A stretch of 64,000 nt of DNA, taken from contig NZ_BMJJ01000012.1 in assembly GCF_014643375.1 (NCBI RefSeq), positions 117,470 through 181,469 of the forward strand, in the 5' to 3' direction. Under the pieces are notes generated by a model that was not told the origin of the DNA, ran no database searches, and saw nothing but the letters and a program-made list of their open reading frames with translations. Below are positions 1-9,941 of this stretch, one piece after another. The position numbers were made by a program, and so were the translations under genes. Each line of letters opens with the position of its first letter. Position 1 is the stretch's first letter. The DNA comes from Aureimonas glaciei (GTDB taxonomy: Bacteria > Pseudomonadota > Alphaproteobacteria > Rhizobiales > Rhizobiaceae).

Positions 1-816
1 GTGCGTCGCGGCGATATCACCGACCTCGAAGCGCTCAAGGCGGCGGCTTCGGAAGCCGATGGCGTGATTCACGTCGCGCATCGGCAGGATCTGCTCCCCA
101 CCGGCGGGCTCGACGCGGTGGCCGCGGCCGAACTGCAGATCATGCTGGCCTACGGCGAGGCGCTGGCCGGAACTGGAAAGCCGCTGGTAGTGTCCGCCAG
201 CATCGGCTCGCCCGGGTGGGAAAAGCTGGGCCGGCCGGCCACAGAGGAAGACCCCGCCCTGCCCGGCGGCGACGCACACAAGGGCACCCTGCGGGTTCGC
301 AACGACGTCGAACTCGCCGTGATCGGCTTGGCGGAGCGGGGCGTACGGTCTTCGATCATTCGGATCCCTCCGATCGCGCACAGCACGACCGACGCCGGCT
401 TCCTCCAAGTGCTGATTGGGCTCGCCAAGGAGAAGGGCGTCATCGGTTACCCTGGAGACGGCGCAAACGTCTGGCCCGCCGTTCATGCGCGTGACCTCGC
501 AACCCTGTTCCGCCTGGCGCTGGAGAAGAGTCCGGCCGGCAAAACCTGGCACGGGGTCGAGGGCGACAGCATCCCGTTCCGTGAGATCGCCGAGGCCATT
601 GGCCGGCATATGGGCGTGCCCGCCGTGCCCATTCCCGTGGACGTTCTGATGCTGCCGGGCTTCTTCGGCTTTCTCGCCAACCTGGTCACGCTGGATTTGC
701 CAGCGTCCAACGCCATCACCCGCGAGACGCTGGGCTGGGAACCCACCCATCCAGGTCTGCTGCAGGACCTCGACAACGGTCACTACTTCCCGGCGCCCAA
801 TAACGTGATCGCGTGA
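1..816 (+). CDS. NAD(P)-binding epimerase/SDR-like protein, 5' truncated by window edge
   Basis: The reading frame is open from the first base and ends at 816. The visible part (about 271 residues) resembles the atypical short-chain dehydrogenase / NAD-dependent epimerase family: an early GDITD strand-turn, the segment ADGVIHVAH, and a C-terminal half with HARDLA and a DLPASNAITRETLGW stretch typical of NmrA/epimerase-like proteins. The N-terminal GxxGxxG nucleotide-binding loop is not visible and should lie left of the window, so this is probably a partial gene. Substrate is unknown. It is followed in the same direction by other redox and NTF2-fold genes, which suggests one cargo operon. Confidence 0.75.
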   Translation: MRRGDITDLEALKAAASEADGVIHVAHRQDLLPTGGLDAVAAAELQIMLAYGEALAGTGKPLVVSASIGSPGWEKLGRPATEEDPALPGGDAHKGTLRVRNDVELAVIGLAERGVRSSIIRIPPIAHSTTDAGFLQVLIGLAKEKGVIGYPGDGANVWPAVHARDLATLFRLALEKSPAGKTWHGVEGDSIPFREIAEAIGRHMGVPAVPIPVDVLMLPGFFGFLANLVTLDLPASNAITRETLGWEPTHPGLLQDLDNGHYFPAPNNVIA

Positions 817-830
817 CCTGTCCGACCGAC

Positions 831-848
831 GGACGGGGAGCCCCGTCC
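831..848 (+). other. GC-rich hairpin between two cargo genes
   Basis: A perfect 7-bp stem (GGACGGG and CCCGTCC) with a GAGC loop follows the stop of the first gene by 14 nt. No T tract follows, so it is a weak candidate for a terminator, attenuator or mRNA-processing hairpin. Confidence 0.35.
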
Positions 849-889
849 AGAGACCAACTGAACAACTGTCATTCAACAGGAGACTGAAC

Positions 890-1510
890 ATGAGCACTAT
901 CAGCATCATCGGCGCGGGGAGCATGGCCACGGCCATCGCGACCCGGACCGCCAAGGCCGGACACATCGTCGAAGTTATTAGCCGCGATCCCACCAAGTCA
1001 CAGGCGCTCGCCGACCAACTCCCGGGCGGGGCGACCACCGGGACCTACGGCGCCGCGCCGACGGGCGACATCGTTATCCTCGCGGTCCCGTACAGCGGGG
1101 CCGCGTCGGCGGTCGCCGACTTCGGGAAGGCACTCGGGGGAAAGGTGATCATCGACGTCGCCAACCCGGTGAACGCCGATCTCTCGGGCCTCGTCACGCC
1201 AGCCGGAAGTTCCGGTGCGCAGGAGACCGCCAAGGGCCTTCCCGCCGACGCGCAAATCGTGAAGGCCTTCAACACGATCTTTGGGCACATCCTTGCCAAG
1301 GGCGGAAACGTCGACGCGTTCATCGCAGCGGACGATGCGGAGGCGAAAGCACGCGTCTCCACCTTCCTCGAAAGTCTCGGACTGCGTCCGCTCGATGTGG
1401 GCGGCCTGCAGATGGCTCAGACGCTCGAGGCGCTCGGCCTGATGATGATCGGCCTGGCCAAGAACGGCGCCGGCTCTTGGGACATCGCCATGAAGGTCGA
1501 CATCGGCTGA
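890..1510 (+). CDS. NADPH-dependent F420 reductase-like oxidoreductase
   Basis: The 206-aa product begins with a Rossmann fold (IIGAGSMATAIATR, the GxGxMxxA fingerprint), then a second beta strand (VEVISRDP) and the strand VILAVPYSGA, as in the N-terminal NAD(P)-binding domain of NADP-dependent F420 oxidoreductases. The central VKAFNTIFG segment is also typical. An AGGAG about 7 nt before the ATG supports the start. Proteins of this class often act on substrates other than F420, so the substrate is open. It lies between the epimerase-like gene and two NTF2-fold genes on the same strand. Confidence 0.8.
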   Translation: MSTISIIGAGSMATAIATRTAKAGHIVEVISRDPTKSQALADQLPGGATTGTYGAAPTGDIVILAVPYSGAASAVADFGKALGGKVIIDVANPVNADLSGLVTPAGSSGAQETAKGLPADAQIVKAFNTIFGHILAKGGNVDAFIAADDAEAKARVSTFLESLGLRPLDVGGLQMAQTLEALGLMMIGLAKNGAGSWDIAMKVDIG

Positions 1511-1516
1511 TCTCAC

Positions 1517-1543
1517 TGGCCCTGCGGCGTTGTCGCAGGGCCA
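1517..1543 (+). other. Perfect 10-bp intergenic hairpin
   Basis: TGGCCCTGCG at 1517-1526 pairs fully with CGCAGGGCCA at 1534-1543 around a 7-nt loop, 6 nt after the preceding stop codon. There is no following T run. It is probably a transcript-end or attenuation structure between the reductase and the NTF2-like gene. Confidence 0.45.
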
Positions 1544-1595
1544 CGATCCGCCCCAAGCATTTCGCCCGAAAAACGAACCGCGGAAGGTATTGAAT

Positions 1596-2021
1596 ATGCC
1601 GAATAACGAGCAAATCGTTCAGGAACTCTATGCCGCTGCAGAGGGGCACGGAACAGATCCCGCGAAATTTGTCTCCATGTTCTCCGAGAATGGATACATG
1701 CGCGACATGCCATCAGGCACAGAGTTTCGCGGCGAAGCCATCGGTAAATCGATTGCCGGGTTCGTAAGCGCGTTTCCTGACGTCCACCGAGAGGTGTTGA
1801 CCACTTGCGTCGCGGAGAACGTCGTCGTTGTCGAGCTCACGATTCAAGGAACCCATACGGGCGAACTGGCGCTGCCCTCTGGCGCTCTGGCTCCCACGGG
1901 CAAGACAATAGACGTCCCCTGCTGCGATGTTTTCTACCTTGAGAATGGCAAGGTCACAGCCTTCCATTGCTACAAGATAGATTCCGTCATGCTTCAACAG
2001 CTCGGTGTCGGCACTGAATGA
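1596..2021 (+). CDS. SnoaL-like / NTF2-fold ester-cyclase family protein
   Basis: This 141-aa protein has the cone-shaped NTF2/SnoaL pattern: an N-terminal helix (IVQELYAAAEGHG), an acidic strand with FREGEAIG-like context, FVSAFPDVHRE, and a late strand containing DVFYLENGKVTAFHCY, which matches the SnoaL-like polyketide cyclase family. The frame is open upstream to 1530, but the ATG at 1596 has a purine-rich GGAAGG site and gives the normal family start, so I use it. Catalytic role is unknown. Such proteins often accompany LysR-controlled oxidoreductases, as here. Confidence 0.75.
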   Translation: MPNNEQIVQELYAAAEGHGTDPAKFVSMFSENGYMRDMPSGTEFRGEAIGKSIAGFVSAFPDVHREVLTTCVAENVVVVELTIQGTHTGELALPSGALAPTGKTIDVPCCDVFYLENGKVTAFHCYKIDSVMLQQLGVGTE

Positions 2022-2069
2022 TTTACCAGCGCCATCCGATCAGCTGTAAAAGTACATGGAGATATTCCG

Positions 2070-2486
2070 ATGAGCATTGAAGAGAACGTCCAGACCGTGA
2101 AGGACTTTTTTGCGGCAATGGGCGGCAGCGACAGACAGGCCCTGCTCGCACTGGTTGCCGACGATATCGAGTGGATCATTCCCGGCGAGAACTGGCCGCT
2201 GGCGGGCACGCACCGCGGGCATAATGGACTGGCCGATCTGCTTCAGACGGCTTCGGAAGAGGTGGAGACCTCGACCATGGAGTTCCACGAATATGTAGCA
2301 CAGGGGGATCGGGTTCTGGTGGTCGGCTTCGCCGAAGGGAAGATCAAAGCCACCAACAAAGCTTGGAAGGACGACTGGATCTTCGCCATCACCGTTCGAA
2401 ACGGCAAACTGACCAACATCCGGGAGTATGTCGACACACAAGCGCTGGCGCGGGCCTCGGAAAAAGATGCCGGACAAAACTCCTAG
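2070..2486 (+). CDS. NTF2-fold (SnoaL / ketosteroid isomerase-like) protein
   Basis: A second small alpha+beta-barrel protein of 138 aa. The N-terminal helix ENVQTVKDFFAAM is followed by LLALVADDIEWIIPG, a signature of the SnoaL/ketosteroid-isomerase-like group, then GLADLLQTASEEV and a C-terminal strand KLTNIREYVDTQALA. It is distinct from its upstream neighbour (only the fold is shared). It lies 48 nt after that gene on the same strand and is probably co-transcribed. Its ligand cannot be deduced. Confidence 0.75.
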   Translation: MSIEENVQTVKDFFAAMGGSDRQALLALVADDIEWIIPGENWPLAGTHRGHNGLADLLQTASEEVETSTMEFHEYVAQGDRVLVVGFAEGKIKATNKAWKDDWIFAITVRNGKLTNIREYVDTQALARASEKDAGQNS

Positions 2487-2565
2487 GCCGCCGAACCCCA
2501 CACCACGCGAGACCGCTCCTCCAGGCAGCGACAGGCTGCATCCGAAATGAAAGCATGAGGTAATC

Positions 2566-3162
2566 ATGACCAAGAAACCCCGCATCGCCATTGTGATTGG
2601 CTCTACCCGGCCCGGTCGGTATGCCGACAAGGCCGCTGGCTGGATGCTGAAGCAGGCACAGGCCCGTGACGACATCGAGGCCGAGCTTCTCGACCTGCTC
2701 GATCATCCGCTACCGTTTTTTGATGAGAAGGGCCCGCTTATCTCGGCGCCCAGCGAGAACCCCGCGGCATTGCGCTGGCAGGAGGCGCTTGCCCGGTATG
2801 ACGGTTTCATCTTCGTGGTGGCCGAATATAATCACTCGATCACCGGTGTGCTGAAGAACGCGCTCGATCAAGCGTATCAGGAGTGGGGAGGGAAGCCGTT
2901 CACTGCCATCGGTTACGGCGGCACCGGAGCAGCGCGCGCGGTCGAGCATCTACGCCTCATCGCGATCGCGCTGCGAATGGTCTCGACAGCGGCCTCCGTC
3001 CACATTGGCGGCGCCGACTTTATGTCGACCTCCCCCATGGGTGCGGACAAGCCCATTGAAGATATCGAAGCAAGCCTGCTCGGTGCCACGAAGTCTTCTT
3101 TGGATGAGCTCGTCCGGTGGGCCCACGCGACGATGGCGGCGAAGGCAGCCGAAGCATCATAG
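2566..3162 (+). CDS. NADPH-dependent FMN reductase family protein
   Basis: The 198-aa product carries the flavodoxin-like FMN reductase signature: the phosphate-binding loop IGSTRPGRYADK at the N terminus, PLPFFDEKGP, and the conserved VVAEYNHSITGVLKNALD segment followed by KPFTAIGYGG. These proteins bind FMN and reduce quinones, azo compounds or chromate with NAD(P)H. The start is supported by GAGGT before the ATG. It closes the cargo operon and lies just upstream of the LysR gene, which may control it. Confidence 0.85.
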   Translation: MTKKPRIAIVIGSTRPGRYADKAAGWMLKQAQARDDIEAELLDLLDHPLPFFDEKGPLISAPSENPAALRWQEALARYDGFIFVVAEYNHSITGVLKNALDQAYQEWGGKPFTAIGYGGTGAARAVEHLRLIAIALRMVSTAASVHIGGADFMSTSPMGADKPIEDIEASLLGATKSSLDELVRWAHATMAAKAAEAS

Positions 3163-3272
3163 CGACGCGAGGCAACTGATGCCGGTGCCGCATCCGGCAT
3201 AACGATGTCCCGATCGAACTTGCCTTCAACGACAAGGGCGGCCGCCAATGCAGGATTCTCCAGAAAGGTTTG

Positions 3273-4184
3273 ATGGTGCCGGACATCGCGTTTGACTTGC
3301 GCTATTTGCGCTACGCAATTCTTGCAGCTGAGCACGGTAGTTTTCGGCGCGCTGCGGAAATACTCTCGGTGTCTCAGTCGACAGTTAGCCGGCGTATCCA
3401 AATACTGGAACGGCGTATTGGTATCGCCTTGTTTGATCGGCATAGGTCGGGCGCCCGCGTAACCTTGGCTGGCGAACGCTTCCTTGACGAAGCGGCGATC
3501 GGCGCAAAGCACCTTCACCAAGCTGTAGATACAGTCACTCGGGCAAAACGCGGCTCGGTAGGAGTGCTTCGGGTCGGATTGACGGCCTGCCTTGCAAACA
3601 GCTTTTTAGCCGCAATATTTGCAGCTTATCGTAGTCGCTTTCCTGCTATCGAAGTGACTTTCGAGGAGGGAACCTCCCAATTAATCGCAGGCGCGCTGCT
3701 CAACGGGCGACTCGACGTTGCCTTTATGCTTGCAGGTCCACAGCTACTGGGCTGCCGATCTGAAGGGCTATGGGAGGAGGCAATCTATTTAGCGGTTCCT
3801 GCTTCCCACGCGGTTGCTTCCTTGCCTCGGTTCACTTGGAATGATGTGCGCCAAGAGACCTTCCTCGTGATGGCAGATGCAAGAGGTCCCGAGATAGAAG
3901 ACTATCTGGTGCGGCAACTATCAGGCTCCGAAATCCGCCCGAAAATCTCCGTTCAGCACGTCGGTTGCGAAAATCTGCTGAGTATGGTCGCGCAAGGTTT
4001 TGGAATTGCCGTTGCCACGAACTCGGTTGGTGACATGACTTATCCTGGTGTTCGTTTCGTACCAATCGCCGACCGCGAGGACAGGTTCTCATTCAGCGCC
4101 GTCTGGTCCGAGGCGAATCAGAATCCAGCGCTCAAATTCTTGATAGACATGAGTCTTGGGCGACGCGTGAAGGCGAAGGGCTGA
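3273..4184 (+). CDS. LysR family transcriptional regulator
   Basis: The protein of about 303 aa has a classic N-terminal winged helix-turn-helix (LRYAILAAEHGSFRRAAEIL then SVSQSTVSRRIQILE) and a LysR substrate-binding domain from about residue 95 (GVLRVGLTACLANSFL). An AGAAAGG site precedes a cluster of start codons (TTG 3270, ATG 3273, GTG 3276). I chose the ATG. The gene looks less GC-rich than its neighbours, which may mean separate acquisition. It converges on the DUF2274 gene at the end of the trb operon. It probably regulates the upstream oxidoreductase/NTF2 genes, but the inducer is unknown. Confidence 0.88.
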   Translation: MVPDIAFDLRYLRYAILAAEHGSFRRAAEILSVSQSTVSRRIQILERRIGIALFDRHRSGARVTLAGERFLDEAAIGAKHLHQAVDTVTRAKRGSVGVLRVGLTACLANSFLAAIFAAYRSRFPAIEVTFEEGTSQLIAGALLNGRLDVAFMLAGPQLLGCRSEGLWEEAIYLAVPASHAVASLPRFTWNDVRQETFLVMADARGPEIEDYLVRQLSGSEIRPKISVQHVGCENLLSMVAQGFGIAVATNSVGDMTYPGVRFVPIADREDRFSFSAVWSEANQNPALKFLIDMSLGRRVKAKG

Positions 4185-4229
4185 GATAAGCAACGGATCA
4201 ATGTTCGGGTTCTGACGTTTTAAGCCAAG

Positions 4230-4463
4230 TCACAAGGATTGGCGGCGCGCCTTCGCAAAGGCGCGGTCGGTGGCGATGAACCGCTGGACCATCGGCGCAA
4301 TGAGCTTCGCGGGATCGGCTACCGGTTGCCCCGTTTCCCGCGCCAGCACCTCCGCATAGGCAACCAGATCTCGATGTAGTGGCGCGGGCAATTCGACCGT
4401 CACCTTGATTGGCTTGTCATCGGCAATTGCGCCGAGCTTCAGCTTCGTCACCTCATCCTCCAT
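4230..4463 (-). CDS. DUF2274 domain protein, last gene of the trb operon
   Basis: This 77-aa protein contains the DUF2274 core (KLKLGAIADDKPIKVTVELP followed by HRDLVAYAEVLARETG). The family is almost always the gene after trbI in alphaproteobacterial ICEs, which is exactly its position here. It overlaps the end of trbI by 11 nt. The sequence suggests a ribbon-helix-helix-like small protein, possibly regulatory, but no function is established. It converges with the LysR gene and marks the downstream end of the transfer operon. Confidence 0.85.
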   Translation of the reverse strand: MEDEVTKLKLGAIADDKPIKVTVELPAPLHRDLVAYAEVLARETGQPVADPAKLIAPMVQRFIATDRAFAKARRQSL

Positions 4464-5672
4464 AGGGTTCGAGAACCAAATCCCGCGTCACGATCACACG
4501 CACCGGGAAGCCCGGCCTGATCGTCAGCGTCGGCGCGATGTTGAGCTGGCGACGGACGATCTGCTGCCCGGCATCATTGATCGTATCCTGTCCGCCGTTG
4601 CGGATCGCGCTGATCAGGCGGTCATCGTCGTTGGTCGCAAGCTCGGCGCCGACGCTGAGCAGCGTTGAGAGACCGGCGGCCTTGGCCAGATCCCACCAGT
4701 GATAGTCGACGCCATCCTGAAGGCCGGCAAATCCTTCAGCGTCGGCGCCAGGCTGACGCTCGAGTACAATGGACCGGCCATTCGGCAGGATCAGCCGGTT
4801 CCAAACCAGAAGCACGCGACTCTGCCCGAACTGCACATTGTTGTCGTACTGCCCGATGACGCGCGTGCCCTGCGGTACGAGCAAGATACGACCGGTCGGA
4901 CTGTCATAGATATTTTCGGTAACCTGCGCCGTGATCTGTCCTGGCAAATCCGATCGGATCCCGGTGATCAGCGCGGCGGAAATCACCGCCCCTGCCTGAA
5001 GGATATTCGGCGACGCCGGCCCGACGATGCGATCGGGCGCGACGGTGCGCCGATCGGCAGCGGCATTTAGGAAGGCGTTCTGCCGATCTTGCGCCGTCGG
5101 CGTCGCGGGTGGCGGAGCCAGGCCAAGGCTGGTGAGATCCGGTATCGCTTGAGCGCCGGGCGTCGCCTGGGACGGCGTCGCAGCGGACGTCCGGGTTTCA
5201 GTGCTCGCGAACAGCCGGGCCGTGCGTGATGCCTCCAGTTCCTGAATGCGGCGCTGCTCTTCCGGGCTGAGACCGGGGTTCGGGGTGGCCATGCCGGGTG
5301 TCGGCACGGGCTGGCCACGATTCTGCGCTCCGAGGATCGGGCGACCGAGGTCGCCGGGAAGCGGCGGGCCGAGCTGGGGCACGCCACTATAATCACGCGG
5401 CAGACCGGCGATCCCGTCTGCCGTCGTGCGGTTCTCGGTCGAGTAGAGTTCCTCATTGGGCCGACCGGCATCGCGGGTCTGAAGCGCATAGATGAGCGCA
5501 CCGCCGATCCCGACGCTGGCGACCAGGCCGAGACCCGCCAGCACCTTTCGCGACAGCCGCGTAACGCGCGGCGCCTCCGCGCGCAGCCGCATCGGCACCG
5601 GCCCGGCGGCCTCGCCGGTCAGCGGCTGGGCCTCCTCATCCGGCCCTTCCTCTTTCCGGGACTCGCTCTCGC

Positions 5673-5676
<4 letters not shown>
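4453..5676 (-). CDS. trbI: TrbI/VirB10 family conjugal transfer protein
   Basis: TrbI is the VirB10-like channel protein that spans from the inner membrane to the outer-membrane core complex. The 407-aa product has a short acidic cytoplasmic tail, one membrane segment at about residues 38-57 (LAGLGLVASVGIGGALIYAL), a proline-rich periplasmic linker, and a C-terminal beta-barrel domain with GTRVIGQYDNNVQFGQ and DGVDYHWWDLAKAAGLSTLL, which are typical VirB10/TrbI motifs. The frame is open further upstream, but the GTG at 5676 overlaps the trbG stop by 4 nt (GTGA), so I use it. Confidence 0.93.
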
Positions 5677-6718
<1,042 letters not shown>

Positions 6719-6722
<4 letters not shown>

Positions 6723-7402
6723 TGACCAAGCTCCCGTGACCAGTTGATGGCGTTGACGTAGATGCCGAGCGGGTTCGCCCTGAGCCGGTCGGCGTTGCGT
6801 GGAATCTGGACGACGATCGTCAGGATCGCGGTCCAGCGGGTGGTCTCGGCAAGCTGGCCGTTCTCATAACGGCGCTCGACCCAGGCGACGCGGAAGCTGT
6901 CGGGCGATGCTCGAATGACGCTGGAGACGTCGACGGCGACCTGCTGGTGTCCAACCTTCGTGAACGGGTCATTGGAGCGTGCATAGTCGTTGAGCGCCAT
7001 GGCGCCGCGATCCGTCGTGAAGTCGTAGGCGCGCAGCCAGTTTTGCCGGACGATGATGGCGTCGGCGGGGATCGAGCGGACCTGCTCGATGAAGCGCGCC
7101 AAGTGAAACGCGATCTGCGGATCGGTCGCACGATAATCAGCAACGGCGGGCGCTACGGCTTGCGCCTGACCCAGACGGTCGACTTGGACGACCCAGGGCA
7201 CAATCGTGCCACGCGCGGATTGCCAAACCAGAGCGGCGGCGAAGCCGGCGGAGAGGGTCAGCGAGCCGAACGCCATCGTCCGCCAGTTCTTCGCTTGGAC
7301 GCGCGAGGCGCCGATGCGCTCGTCCCAGACCTGCGCGGCGCGCTGATAGGGCGTCTCGGGTTCGGGGGCTTTGCCATAGTGAGTAGAGGGTCGTTTGAAC
7401 AT
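6719..7402 (-). CDS. trbF: TrbF/VirB8 family conjugal transfer protein
   Basis: The 227-aa product is a VirB8-like inner-membrane assembly factor. It has a short cytoplasmic N terminus (PYQRAAQVWDERIG is a typical TrbF start), one membrane segment at about residues 43-62, and a periplasmic NTF2-like domain containing IRQ-like VRQNWLRAYDFTTDRGAMALNDYA and WVERRYENGQLAETTRWTA. The ATG shares one base with the trbL stop, and the gene's own stop overlaps trbG by 4 nt, so it sits inside a tightly coupled operon. Confidence 0.92.
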
Positions 7403-8766
7403 CAGCGGTCGCTTTCGGAGAGATTGACGGAGGAACCGCCGCTATGGGCGTCGCCGGAGCGCACGGCGTGGGCAGTCGCCTGGACGGCGTGGGTCATGCG
7501 TTGGGAGCGGCGCATGCGTTGCGCCCATGCGGGCGGCCCGCCTGCAGCTGTCGACGAGGCTGAGCCACCGCCGTCGCCGGCTGCGTCGCCACCGACCGAT
7601 CCCATTGTCGAGGAGCCTCCGGTGGCTTCGAACGCGGCCTTCTCGCCGGCATTGAAGCTCGAGCGCATGCTCTCGGCGGCGTGTGAGGCGGCACGCCGCA
7701 GCGGCGAGACCGCTGCGCTGCCGCCGGCCCGGGCGACGCCGCCGAGGCCGGATGCAACGCCCGCAGCGCCAGATTGCCCGGCGGAGCCAAGGCTATAGGC
7801 GGTGGAGGCGCCGCCAGCGACGGCGGCTCCACCGCGCGCTGCGGCCGCCGTGCCACCGGCAAGGGCAGCGCCGCCAGAGGCGACAGCGCCGACTGCGCCG
7901 ACGCCGGCGGCAACCATGCCGCCTGCCGCCATACCCGTTCCGACCGCAGCGCCGGCGCTGAGTTGGGGGCCGCCGGAGACGATGCCGCTGGCGATGCCGG
8001 GGCCGAAGATGCCGAGGCCGAGGAGCGACAGCGCGGCGAGCACGATCGCCATCGCCTCGTCGATGGTTGGCGTTGCGCCGCCGAAGCCGGCGGTGAACTC
8101 TGAAAAGAGCGTCGAGCCGATGCCGATGATAACGGCGAGCACCAGGACCTTGATGCCGGAGGAGATGACGTTGCCGAGCACACGCTCAGCCATGAAGGCC
8201 GATTTGCCGAACAGGCCGAATGGGATCAGCACGAAGCCGGCGAGCGTGGTCAGCTTGAATTCGATCAGGGTGACGAAGAGCTGGATGGCGAGGATGAAGA
8301 AGGCGAGAAGCACCAGCGCCCAGGCCAGGAACATGCAGGCGATCTGGATGAAGTTCTCGAAGAACGACCAATAGCCCATCAGCCCGGAGATCGACTCCAA
8401 GAGCGGCCGCCCGGCGTCGAGTCCGGTCTGCGCCACTTTGCCGGGGCGCAGGAGATCGGCCGTGGTGAAGCTGGTGCCGCTGGCTTTCAAGCCGAGGCCG
8501 GCGAAGCTCTCGAAGACGATACGCGCCAGGTTGTTCCAGTTGCCGATGATGTAAGCGAACACCCCTACGAACAGGGTTTTCTTGACCAGACGCGCCAGAA
8601 TGTCGTCGTCGGCGCCCCAGGACCAGAACAGCGCCGCGAGCGTCACGTCGATGACGATCAAAGTGGTGGCGATGAAGGCGACTTCGCCGCTGAGCAGGCC
8701 GAACCCGCTGTCGATGTAGCGGGTGAAGACCTCAAGGAAATGGTCGATGACGCCTGTGCCGCCCAT
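7402..8766 (-). CDS. trbL: TrbL/VirB6 family polytopic membrane protein
   Basis: TrbL is the VirB6-like polytopic inner-membrane channel component. The 454-aa product has the standard N terminus (VIDHFLEVFTRYIDSGFGLL), at least five hydrophobic segments in the first 280 residues, and the conserved FVLIPFGLFGKSAFMAERVLGNVISSGIKV region. The C-terminal 170 residues are low-complexity Ala/Gly/Ser, as usual in this family. It follows the trbK-like gene by 4 nt. Confidence 0.92.
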   Translation of the reverse strand: MGGTGVIDHFLEVFTRYIDSGFGLLSGEVAFIATTLIVIDVTLAALFWSWGADDDILARLVKKTLFVGVFAYIIGNWNNLARIVFESFAGLGLKASGTSFTTADLLRPGKVAQTGLDAGRPLLESISGLMGYWSFFENFIQIACMFLAWALVLLAFFILAIQLFVTLIEFKLTTLAGFVLIPFGLFGKSAFMAERVLGNVISSGIKVLVLAVIIGIGSTLFSEFTAGFGGATPTIDEAMAIVLAALSLLGLGIFGPGIASGIVSGGPQLSAGAAVGTGMAAGGMVAAGVGAVGAVASGGAALAGGTAAAARGGAAVAGGASTAYSLGSAGQSGAAGVASGLGGVARAGGSAAVSPLRRAASHAAESMRSSFNAGEKAAFEATGGSSTMGSVGGDAAGDGGGSASSTAAGGPPAWAQRMRRSQRMTHAVQATAHAVRSGDAHSGGSSVNLSESDR

Positions 8767-8770
8767 GATG

Positions 8771-9160
8771 CTATCGAGCCTCGTCGAGGTGTGGCTGAGC
8801 GATCGGCGCGGTTGGCCCCAGAGCCGGTCGATCGGTGCGATCTATCGGGGACGCGGGGTTGTCGCGTGGCGCCGGGGGTGGCTCCGGTAGACGTTCGGCC
8901 GGTCGGGCGCCGGGAGCGAGGAAGCGGTTGCGGTTCTCGGCCCAGGCCCGCAGGCAGGCGGCATCGCGGGGACCGGCTTCGCCGAGTCCCTGGCAGCGGA
9001 TCAGCTCATTACGGAGCGGATCGGCCTGCGTCTGGATGGTCCGGCCGGACGCCCACGGCTCTGGCGTTTCCTCTTTCCGGTTCATCTCGATCGCGGTCGC
9101 GGTGATCGCGACCGCGACGAAGACGACGGCGCCGAGCCGGGCGAGCAGATTCCCGTCCAT
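8771..9160 (-). CDS. TrbK-alt, putative entry exclusion protein
   Basis: A 129-aa protein between trbJ and trbL. It has an N-terminal membrane segment (LARLGAVVFVAVAITATAIE), then a short conserved periplasmic motif with paired cysteines (LIRCQGLGEAGPRDAACLRAWAE), and a proline-rich tail. This pattern matches the alternative TrbK family found at the same locus of many alphaproteobacterial ICEs. By analogy with RP4 TrbK it may block redundant entry of the same element, but that function is inferred from position. Confidence 0.85.
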   Translation of the reverse strand: MDGNLLARLGAVVFVAVAITATAIEMNRKEETPEPWASGRTIQTQADPLRNELIRCQGLGEAGPRDAACLRAWAENRNRFLAPGARPAERLPEPPPAPRDNPASPIDRTDRPALGPTAPIAQPHLDEAR

Positions 9161-9170
9161 GGTCGTGCCC

Positions 9171-9941
9171 TCAGTTGCCGTTCGGGAACATGCGGGCGTT
9201 GCCGGGCTGATAGCCCGTGCCCGGCGTCAGGAAGCGGCGACGCTGCTCTCGGCCCTGTTCGGCGGCTGCGGCACGCTCGGCTTCGGAGAGCGCTTGCGCC
9301 CGGCCATTCGCCGCGACGACGGCGGTCAGGTCGGCGAGCTGCTGCGCCTGCAGCGCGAGAAGCTGGTTGCCGGCCTGAGTCGCCTGCAGCGCGCCCGTCG
9401 CCCCTTGGCTGCGGCCGATCAATGAGGACATTTCGGTGCGGTTGGTGTCGATATTTCCGACGACGCCCGCCTGGACGCGCATGGCATCCTGCAGACCGCC
9501 GACGGTGTTCTGCCAGCGCTCGCGCGCGCCCGCCACAAGCGCCTGGTCGGAGGCGGACATCGACGCGTTGCCGTAGGTAGACGTAAAAGCCTGGTCGATG
9601 CGCTGGACGTCGTAGGCGATGCCCTGCGCCTGTTGCAGAAGCTGTTGGGTGCGCTGAACCGACTGCTGAAGCTGCTGTAGAGAGGAGTATGGCAGGCTGG
9701 TGAGGTTGCGGGCCTGGTTGATCAGCATCGTCGCTTCGTTCTGAAGCTGGGTGATCTGCTGATTGACCTGCTGCAGGGTGCGCGCCGCTGTCAGGACATT
9801 CTGCGCATAATTGGTCGGATCGTAGACGATCCATTGCGCGGCGGCGGGTGTGCTGAGGATCGGCGAGAGCGCGATCGGCGCGGCCAACAGCGCGGCGGTC
9901 AGACGCAGCGCGAGCGAGCGGGATTGAACGGAATGGGTCAT
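9171..9941 (-). CDS. trbJ: TrbJ/VirB5 family conjugal transfer protein
   Basis: The 256-aa product has a cleavable signal peptide (about residues 1-34, ending ...TPAAAQW), then WIVYDPTNYAQNVLTAARTL, the hallmark of P-type TrbJ, followed by long glutamine-rich coiled-coil helices. TrbJ is a VirB5-like minor pilus component. The ATG overlaps the trbE stop by 4 nt. Its C terminus is Glu/Arg-rich. Confidence 0.92.
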   Translation of the reverse strand: MTHSVQSRSLALRLTAALLAAPIALSPILSTPAAAQWIVYDPTNYAQNVLTAARTLQQVNQQITQLQNEATMLINQARNLTSLPYSSLQQLQQSVQRTQQLLQQAQGIAYDVQRIDQAFTSTYGNASMSASDQALVAGARERWQNTVGGLQDAMRVQAGVVGNIDTNRTEMSSLIGRSQGATGALQATQAGNQLLALQAQQLADLTAVVAANGRAQALSEAERAAAAEQGREQRRRFLTPGTGYQPGNARMFPNGN

